Of a DNA stretch of 64,000 nucleotides, positions 58,324 through 64,000 are shown one piece after another. Both the position numbers and the translations under genes were made by a program. Below the pieces are notes generated by a model. It ran no database searches. It had not been told where the DNA came from and was given only the letters and a program-made list of their open reading frames with translations. The stretch is from AWTP1-18 sp036504515 (GTDB lineage: Bacteria > Pseudomonadota > Gammaproteobacteria > Burkholderiales > Rhodocyclaceae): contig DASXVA010000001.1 in the NCBI GenBank assembly GCA_036504515.1, positions 1 through 64,000 on the forward strand, read 5' to 3'. Every line of letters starts with the position of its first letter. Position 1 is the first letter of the stretch.

Positions 58324-59781
58324 TCAGTCAACAATGCCTTTCTTGCCAAGGAAGTTGTCGAGGCGTTCGCGCATGTCCTTCACCTTTTCGACCCGTTGCT
58401 GATTGGTCGTGGAGTTGGGATCGCTGATGACCGGCGTTACGAAGATCACCAGATCAGAACGGTTGTGGATGAAGTTCTCCGACTTGAACAGGGCGCCGAG
58501 AACAGGGACATCTCCCAGGAAAGGAAATTTGTTGATGGCGCTGCTGGTGCGTTGATTCACCAGCCCGGAAATAACGATGGTCTGGCCGCTCTTGACGTTG
58601 ATCTCGGACTCGGTGGACCGCATCAGGAAACCCGGATTGCCCTGCACCGCCGTAAAGCTGGAGTCGATGTCCGACACTTCGGTATTGATGCTGGCAGAGA
58701 TGAAGCCCAGATCGTCGGCTACCGGCTTGATGTTGAGCTTGATGCCGTAGTCCTTGTAGGTCACCGTGGTGGCGCCCAGGGCGCCGGCGGTAACAATGGG
58801 AATCTGACCGCCAGCCAGGAACTTGGCTTCACCACCGGAACGGGTGGACAACTCGGGAGAGGCCAATACCCAGGCATCGCCGTTGTTGATGGCCATGTTC
58901 AGGGTCGATGCAATCGTCGAAGCAATACCCAGATACATGCTGCCGGCCTGGGAAGGCACGCTGAGGGCAGTCAGTGCACCCTTGCCCACGGTGAAGGTGG
59001 CCGGTACGGTTTCAGGGCTGTAGCGGAACTGCTTGTTGCTGACCAGATCGGTGGTAAACGCCAGGGCGGGACCGGCAGCCGAGGTGGACCAATCGACCCC
59101 CAGGTTCTCGATGGCGGACTTCTTGAATTCCATGATCTGGACTTTGAGGAACACCATTTTCTTCATGGTGACGTCCTCTTCCTTGGCCAGGTTCAGCACC
59201 CGCTGCTGGGTCTTCACTGCTGCTTCGATGCGGAGCAGGTTGACCTTGCTGGCATTACCGTTGACCACCACCGTATCGCTGACCTTTTCCAGCGTGATCC
59301 CGGGAATGTTGCCGATCATGGCCCGCAGGTTATTCAGGGTTTGTTCCGTATCGCTGGCATGGACCGTCAGCTTGTAACGTTGCAGGCTGCCATCCTTGAG
59401 CCAGAGGTAAAGACTGCTTTCCCCGGCGGCTTCCGCCAGCAGCAGCACTTCCTTGTCCAGCACGGTGGAACTGACCAGCTTGCCGTTGCCGACAGCAACC
59501 CGGGTCACCCCGGCTACGGGCAGGGTTTTGACCTCCCCGGCAAACATGGTGAAGGGCATGATTTCGGAAATCACGGGTTCCTTTTCCACCCGGGCGGCCC
59601 TGCCGCCTTTGATGCTGGCAACCTTGATCGCGGTCGGGTATTGCTTGACCACGGACTGGAGCGAAGAGGCCTGGGGCGCCGGAGGTGTCTCGGCTTCCTT
59701 GGGCTCGGCATGAACAGCCAGGGCGCACAGCAGGGAAGCAAGAAGAAAGGATGTCTGGAGTCGGATTGAATGAATGCTCAT
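58324..59781 (-). CDS. cpaC: Tad secretin CpaC/RcpA
   Basis: The outer-membrane secretin, 485 residues. It has a signal peptide (about 1-26), N-terminal pilus-secretin and BON-like regions (about 60-200), and the C-terminal secretin domain (about 240-470), with VEKDVTMKK-like strand, LATPELS-type VLASPELSTRSG and the SSAINKFPFLGDVPVLGALF signature. The start at 59781 has an AGGTAG site; the reading frame further upstream overlaps cpaB. Confidence 0.92.
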   Translation of the reverse strand: MSIHSIRLQTSFLLASLLCALAVHAEPKEAETPPAPQASSLQSVVKQYPTAIKVASIKGGRAARVEKEPVISEIMPFTMFAGEVKTLPVAGVTRVAVGNGKLVSSTVLDKEVLLLAEAAGESSLYLWLKDGSLQRYKLTVHASDTEQTLNNLRAMIGNIPGITLEKVSDTVVVNGNASKVNLLRIEAAVKTQQRVLNLAKEEDVTMKKMVFLKVQIMEFKKSAIENLGVDWSTSAAGPALAFTTDLVSNKQFRYSPETVPATFTVGKGALTALSVPSQAGSMYLGIASTIASTLNMAINNGDAWVLASPELSTRSGGEAKFLAGGQIPIVTAGALGATTVTYKDYGIKLNIKPVADDLGFISASINTEVSDIDSSFTAVQGNPGFLMRSTESEINVKSGQTIVISGLVNQRTSSAINKFPFLGDVPVLGALFKSENFIHNRSDLVIFVTPVISDPNSTTNQQRVEKVKDMRERLDNFLGKKGIVD

Positions 59782-59810
59782 GGTATCTACCTGATTCAAC
59801 TTGTCGGTTT

Positions 59811-60791
59811 TCAACGGGTGCCGTTGGGAACGGAGGGGGCGCCCTGAGGCAGGCCGGCGCTGCCGGTATTTGCTGCCGGAGCGCCCAAGCCGGGAATGTT
59901 CAGATTGGGCATGTTGATGCTGATCGGCGCGGCGGAACCGCTACCGGCATTCTTGCCGCCCACGATGTATTCCACGGAAGGCGAATTGCCTTGGCGGAAC
60001 AGGGCGGCCGTGGACAAGGTGGTGAATTTGGCTTCCTTCACATCATCTGCATTGCGCAACAGGGCACGGATGCGACCGACCTGTTGGGCCAGGGCGATGC
60101 GGGCGGCCTGGGCCGGTGTCACTTCCACCGTGATGTTGTTGTAGGTGCCGACAGCCCGGGGTTGGCCCGTTAGCGGATCAATGGGCATCTGGGAAGGATC
60201 GCTGGCGGCCTTCATGGTTTGTCCAGTAGCCAGCACCTTGACTCCGGGCAGTAGGGCGCGCACTTCCTGGGACGAGGGCGGCGGTGCTGTCGGGTCCTGG
60301 GCGATCAGGTAGAGATCGACAAAATTACCGGGACGCAGCATCTGGGCAAAGGAGTTGAGTTCGTCGATATCGAAGGTCAGGGCGCGCAGGCCGGGTTGCA
60401 GGGAGGTGGACAAATCCTTGGCCTTGTCATCCTGCACATCCGAGAAGCGCAGGGGACGCCCCTGCAACACAGCCTTGAGCAGACGCTTGCCGGCAATCTT
60501 GTCGAACTGGTCGGCAGTCACCACATCGTCGTAGAGCAGGTCGGCCACCACTTCCCGGGCGGCGACTGAACGCTGGTCAATGAGAGCGCCCTTGGCCAGT
60601 TCCCTCGTGGGCACGGCCACCGCGATGGTCGGCCCGCCCTTGGCTTTTTGGGCCAGGTCAGCCGCGATGCGCTGTTCGCGGTTTTTAAGATAGGTCGTGG
60701 ACAGATACGCGGCGAGCAGGCCCAAGACCAGAGCGGCGCCCAGGGAAAGCCAGAGACGGTTGAAACGCAGACGGGGGAATCGCAACGGCAT
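59811..60791 (-). CDS. cpaB: Flp pilus assembly protein CpaB/RcpC
   Basis: A 326-residue protein with one N-terminal membrane helix (about 11-32), a SAF domain (about 55-120, VAVPTRELAKGALIDQRSV), and the RcpC/CpaB domain (about 120-200, LQPGLRALTFDIDELNSFAQ, LRPGNFVDLYLI), then a Pro/Gly-rich tail. It links the inner-membrane platform with the secretin. It overlaps or abuts cpaC. Confidence 0.92.
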   Translation of the reverse strand: MPLRFPRLRFNRLWLSLGAALVLGLLAAYLSTTYLKNREQRIAADLAQKAKGGPTIAVAVPTRELAKGALIDQRSVAAREVVADLLYDDVVTADQFDKIAGKRLLKAVLQGRPLRFSDVQDDKAKDLSTSLQPGLRALTFDIDELNSFAQMLRPGNFVDLYLIAQDPTAPPPSSQEVRALLPGVKVLATGQTMKAASDPSQMPIDPLTGQPRAVGTYNNITVEVTPAQAARIALAQQVGRIRALLRNADDVKEAKFTTLSTAALFRQGNSPSVEYIVGGKNAGSGSAAPISINMPNLNIPGLGAPAANTGSAGLPQGAPSVPNGTR

Positions 60792-60800
60792 GTAGGTCTC

Positions 60801-61007
60801 CTAAAACGCCATCAGGGTGGAGGAATAGGAGATCGCATAGGCGAAACCCTGGTAAGCATTCTTGAGAGCCGTCACCACTTCCGCCACGGGGGCAGAGTCG
60901 CCGCCCTCAATCAGGATGAGGATGCCGAAGGCGGTGACGACGATGTACTCGACCGATGACTGGCCGCGTTGTCGGCCGGGCCAGGCCCGGCGTAGGGAAT
61001 TGAACAT
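60801..61007 (-). CDS. Flp-type pilin candidate
   Basis: A 68-residue protein with a prepilin site RGQSSVEYIVV (cleavage after Gly, then Glu+5 Tyr+6, the type IVb pilin mark) and one hydrophobic helix (about 20-40). Short mature pilins of this size are the major fibre subunit in Tad systems. GGAG lies about 8 nt before the ATG at 61007. The body is longer after the helix than in typical Flp, so it could also be a minor pilin. Confidence 0.78.
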   Translation of the reverse strand: MFNSLRRAWPGRQRGQSSVEYIVVTAFGILILIEGGDSAPVAEVVTALKNAYQGFAYAISYSSTLMAF

Positions 61008-61024
61008 GGTGGGGCTCCGGGGAT

Positions 61025-61714
61025 TCATGGCTTGTCAACAATATTGATGACCACTGCCGTGCCGGTGGCACCCTGGCTGATGGTCATGCTGGTTTCTTCG
61101 AGATCCCGCTTCCAGGAAAGGACGCGGGTGGGTCCGGCTGCGGTGGTAACGGCCCGGTCCACCGTCGCGTGCCAACCGCTGTCGCCCAGGGCGCTGCGGT
61201 AGTAACCGGCATTGGCTTCGATGGAAAAACGGTTGCTCAAAAGCAGGGTACGGGCATTGCGCACACCATCTTTGTGGCGCAGATCGTTCATGACCTTGCT
61301 GCCGCTGAGCATGGGGAAATTGCTGCCGGCCTTGGTCACGGTAGTGGAGGACTTGCGGGTGACGCCGATCAATGCGTGACTACCGCCACTGACGGCCCGG
61401 GTCTGCACCGTGTAAAAGCAACCACCCTCCCAGGTGCCGATGGTTTTCCACAGACCGGCCTCGGTCTCCACCACCTTGTCACCGCGGCCTTCCCAGTCGA
61501 GACGGAAGAATGCGCGCAGACGTTCTGGCGTACCGCTCCAGTGCAACTCCCAGACGCCCATGGGAATGCCGTTGAACTCCATGTCATCGGCCACGACCAC
61601 GACCTGGGCACCATCGGGATAACTGAGGGTGCGGCAGGCAGCGGCAGCGGGCAATGCCACTGTCGACAAAACCAGCCCCGCCAGGCAGACGCTTAAAAGA
61701 AAACGGTAGTTCAT
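61025..61714 (-). CDS. unknown exported protein in the Tad operon
   Basis: A 229-residue protein with a clear signal peptide (MNYRFLLSVCLAGLVLSTVA, with cleavage near AAAAC). No family recognised. It has two cysteines in the mature part (AACRTLSY, EGGCFYTVQ) and is predicted beta-rich from its alternating pattern. It overlaps the upstream TadE-like gene by ATGA and is 17 bp before the pilin, so it belongs to the pilus operon. It may be a periplasmic or pilus accessory factor. Confidence 0.72.
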   Translation of the reverse strand: MNYRFLLSVCLAGLVLSTVALPAAAACRTLSYPDGAQVVVVADDMEFNGIPMGVWELHWSGTPERLRAFFRLDWEGRGDKVVETEAGLWKTIGTWEGGCFYTVQTRAVSGGSHALIGVTRKSSTTVTKAGSNFPMLSGSKVMNDLRHKDGVRNARTLLLSNRFSIEANAGYYRSALGDSGWHATVDRAVTTAAGPTRVLSWKRDLEETSMTISQGATGTAVVINIVDKP

Positions 61715-62541
61715 GGCGTCACCAATCTGTCGGGGGGCACCGTGTCCGGCGTCACCTTGCCGATTTCCAGCAGGAGCAATTCCGGGGCGGCAACCGCACC
61801 GAAAATGCCAATGGCCGCCGACCAGATGGTCTTGACAATGGGATTGGCAAAAATGCTGGTGGGCGTCAATCCTTCCACCTGCGACTTGACGTGGCTGGCG
61901 CCATTGGCCGACCAAGTGTTGGAAAGCACGGCGCTGTGATCAGAAAAGGTCAGGGGGCCGGGATTGAAAGCCTTGCCCGGATCATCGTAAAGGGACATGC
62001 CGATGGGCAAGGTCTTTGCCGTGACCGAAACATCGGCCACCTGCAAGCCCTTCAGTTCGAGATTGAAGGAACCCACGGCGCTGGTCACAGTGACCACCAG
62101 ATTCAGCAAGTCATTGACGATGCCCGGTGTATCGACATTCTTCAGCCCCTGCTCCACAGCATCGTACCCATCCAGCATGGAGGAGCCGTCGCGGTTGTAC
62201 CAGGCGGCCTTGGCTCCGTTCCCGGTCCAGTTGCCGGCGCTCTTGTCATTGGCAGCAATCCCGCTATTTTCGGAAAACACCCGGGCGCGCAATTCATTGC
62301 GGATTTCATCATCGCTCTTCGAGGCACCGGGCCAGGTCACGCCGGGGCTGGCGCTGCTGCCGCCATACCAGACGGTTCTTTCCCAGGCGGCGTAACGGGC
62401 GCCCTGAATCGCATCCGACTTCATGTCGATGTACTTCCCCAGGGTGGGCACCAGGAGAAATATCGGGATCAGGAACAACACCGCAACGATCACGAATTCG
62501 GCCATGGCCTGGCCTTTTTGGCGTAGGGGTATGGTTTTCAT
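61711..62541 (-). CDS. TadE/TadG-like pilus protein
   Basis: A 276-residue exported protein with prepilin-like N-terminus RQKGQAMAEFVIVAVLFLIP (Gly, then Glu at +5) and a single membrane helix. The remaining region is soluble and of no known fold. It overlaps the preceding TadG-like stop by 4 bases. Confidence 0.78.
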   Translation of the reverse strand: MKTIPLRQKGQAMAEFVIVAVLFLIPIFLLVPTLGKYIDMKSDAIQGARYAAWERTVWYGGSSASPGVTWPGASKSDDEIRNELRARVFSENSGIAANDKSAGNWTGNGAKAAWYNRDGSSMLDGYDAVEQGLKNVDTPGIVNDLLNLVVTVTSAVGSFNLELKGLQVADVSVTAKTLPIGMSLYDDPGKAFNPGPLTFSDHSAVLSNTWSANGASHVKSQVEGLTPTSIFANPIVKTIWSAAIGIFGAVAAPELLLLEIGKVTPDTVPPDRLVTP

Positions 62542-64000
62542 AGGTCGGGGAAAACGGTGGGGGTGAGGATGGAGGCGGCCTGCTCGGCCAAGCCGGTGGG
62601 CAAAAGATGGACCTGCCAGTAAGGGCTGTAGAGACTGCCGTATTCGATCTTCTTGTCGGCCCGGGGGAACAGTGCCTGGGGCCGGAGGAAGTAGGCCTGG
62701 GCTTCCGCCATGGCGCGGATCTTGTTGCCGACGCTGCCATCTTTCAGGGTGAGCTGGCCATCGTCTGCCCCCACATGGAAGGTGTTCGAGTTGCTGGTAG
62801 CCACTGACTTTGTGTCCCGCTGGATTTCGACAAAGAACCAGGGAGCCTTGGTGTTCTGATTGTTGTTCTTCGTATCCTTGACGTCGCCGGTGGCCTGCTT
62901 GCTGGTCTGTTTGTCCGCGTTACCGGAAACATCAAGATAGGTCATCAAACCGGCCCGGGTATCCATATTGGTGCCGGGACCTTCGGCGGCCTTGATGAAA
63001 TAGGGAATCGCGGTAAAGGGGTTGATGTAGGCCGCGCCGAAATCGATGGCGGCAAAAGGGTCAACGCCGGTGTTGTCGCCATTGCGGTGTTGCAGGTAGT
63101 TGCCCGGCATCAGCAACTGCTCGTTATCGTAGTTACCGGCCCCGGCTGCACCGTAGCCCGCAGGCAAGGGGGGCAGTGGAAAGGGAATGGGAATCGGGAC
63201 GCCCAAAATATTGATCGTGATACAGAAGATGACAAAGGTCCCGGTGGCGTCGATGCTGCCCCAGGACTTCAGGTTCTGGGCGGTATTGCTGGAAGTCTTG
63301 TTAACAGAACCGCCGCTATGGAAATTGAACATGAGCAGGGGACCGACACCGGGTTCCACCAGTCGCGCCGGGTCGATCAGCATCGGCGTCGGCCACAGCG
63401 TCAAAGGCAGGGTCCGATTTTTATAGAAGAGGTCGGCGGAGGCATCCACCACATTGGCAAAACGATTGTCGCCGTCGGTATTCTTTTCGGGGGTGTAACG
63501 GCTGGCAAAGATTTCATGGCGACCGGTGCTGACGGCCATACCCAGCCAACCCAGGGGCGACAGGGAGGCGTTTTCGTCGTTTGCCTTCATGACCCCGGCC
63601 ACGGTTTCCGGCAGGGTGGCGAGCATCGCGTAGTGATAGCCCTGGGATGCTGCAGACAGGGCGGTAATCAGCCCATCCAGTATCTTGACCATGCCCGGCC
63701 CGACGGAATCGAAGACACTCTTCAATCCATCGCCGATAGGTTTGTAAATACTGAGGGGCACGGTCCACATCGCGCTCATGGGCGACAGGTCGGCCAGGGT
63801 TTCGGCGATTTCCGTGTACTCGCCGTTGTAGGTGTTATCGAATGTTCTTGCCCAGCCGGTGATGCTGACAACCTGGGCTACCGCTACCTGATTGGCGATC
63901 ATCGCCCGATTCATGTAGGCGGAAAAATTGAGGTCCCGGGCCTGGGTCAGGGCCGCGCTGTAGGCCATGGCATCCGCCGTGTTCTGCAGCTTCATGCGTT
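62538..64000 (-). CDS. TadG-like pilus assembly protein (5' end outside the window)
   Basis: At least 487 residues, open to the right edge. The first visible residues, MKLQNTADAMAYSAALTQARDLNF, match the N-terminal region of large TadG-like proteins just after the membrane anchor (LQNTADAxAYSAA, then SAYMNRAMIANQVAVAQ), so about 25-50 residues with the anchor lie beyond 64000. No stop or good start is visible at 63995. The C-terminal half contains long loops and LRPQALFPRADKK. It is the most upstream visible gene of the Tad operon. Confidence 0.82.
   Translation of the reverse strand, partial: RMKLQNTADAMAYSAALTQARDLNFSAYMNRAMIANQVAVAQVVSITGWARTFDNTYNGEYTEIAETLADLSPMSAMWTVPLSIYKPIGDGLKSVFDSVGPGMVKILDGLITALSAASQGYHYAMLATLPETVAGVMKANDENASLSPLGWLGMAVSTGRHEIFASRYTPEKNTDGDNRFANVVDASADLFYKNRTLPLTLWPTPMLIDPARLVEPGVGPLLMFNFHSGGSVNKTSSNTAQNLKSWGSIDATGTFVIFCITINILGVPIPIPFPLPPLPAGYGAAGAGNYDNEQLLMPGNYLQHRNGDNTGVDPFAAIDFGAAYINPFTAIPYFIKAAEGPGTNMDTRAGLMTYLDVSGNADKQTSKQATGDVKDTKNNNQNTKAPWFFVEIQRDTKSVATSNSNTFHVGADDGQLTLKDGSVGNKIRAMAEAQAYFLRPQALFPRADKKIEYGSLYSPYWQVHLLPTGLAEQAASILTPTVFPDL

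Noticed and set aside
58186..59769. 527-codon open frame opposite the secretin gene
   Set aside because: Antisense shadow of cpaC, with no start signal or domains.

Overview
The window looks like a stretch of the main chromosome of a GC-rich betaproteobacterium, most likely a member of the Rhodocyclales. That placement is an inference from gene content and order (rplM-rpsI-argC-bactofilin-erpA, coq7-CNP1-rppH-proS, aspS-nudB, glyA-nrdR-ribD, pqqABCDE next to c-di-GMP genes) and from protein style, not from a database search. About 64 protein genes are packed tightly on both strands. No tRNA or intact insertion sequence was seen. The left edge (1-160) carries the promoter and boxA leader of an rRNA operon that is transcribed leftward out of the window.

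Regions. 0.2-24 kb is mostly housekeeping: tyrS, a cell-wall M23 peptidase, anmK, erpA, a bactofilin, argC, ribosomal proteins S9/L13, an OsmC protein, coq7, rppH, proS, a lytic transglycosylase, a PilZ flagellar brake, ffh, ypjD, a CorC-like protein, pilC/pilD, aspS, a secreted barnase-like RNase with its barstar, nudB, a small Cys-rich protein and Hsp20. 24-31.7 kb holds an XRE regulator, a degenerate PAS-GGDEF-EAL protein, argB, a HAD nucleotidase, minC and glyA-nrdR-ribD. 31.7-35.5 kb is a complete pqqABCDE cluster whose pqqBCDE part lies between two different palindromic, transposon-like elements. 35.7-52.5 kb holds pip, pmbA, yjgA, mog, two diguanylate cyclases, an aminopeptidase, thyA-pgi, a low-GC GIY-YIG/DUF4357 gene, folA, a flavodoxin protein, pirin and its divergent LysR gene. 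52.6-64 kb is a leftward Tad/Flp pilus operon (tadG, tadE, pilin, cpaB, cpaC secretin, FHA-CpaF ATPase, tadB, tadC, DUF192, tadD, tadE) that runs off the right edge.

How the parts work together. The c-di-GMP genes (two likely active cyclases, one probably inactive GGDEF/EAL protein, a YcgR-like PilZ protein) sit with two surface-appendage systems (part of a type IV pilus and a Tad pilus), which suggests control of the motile-to-attached switch. PQQ synthesis implies quinoprotein dehydrogenases elsewhere in the genome.

Most unusual signals. (1) Two unrelated genes 3 kb apart (a HAD nucleotidase and nrdR) each have the start codon at the exact centre of a long inverted repeat, so that the 5' leader is an inverted copy of the first codons and the ribosome-binding site would be buried in a stem. 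(2) A free-standing promoter-to-terminator unit lies upstream of rplM and would encode a roughly 110-nt RNA with two C-rich anti-Shine-Dalgarno motifs. (3) The two palindromic elements sit directly at the pqqA and pqqE stop codons. All function statements rest on reading motifs by eye.
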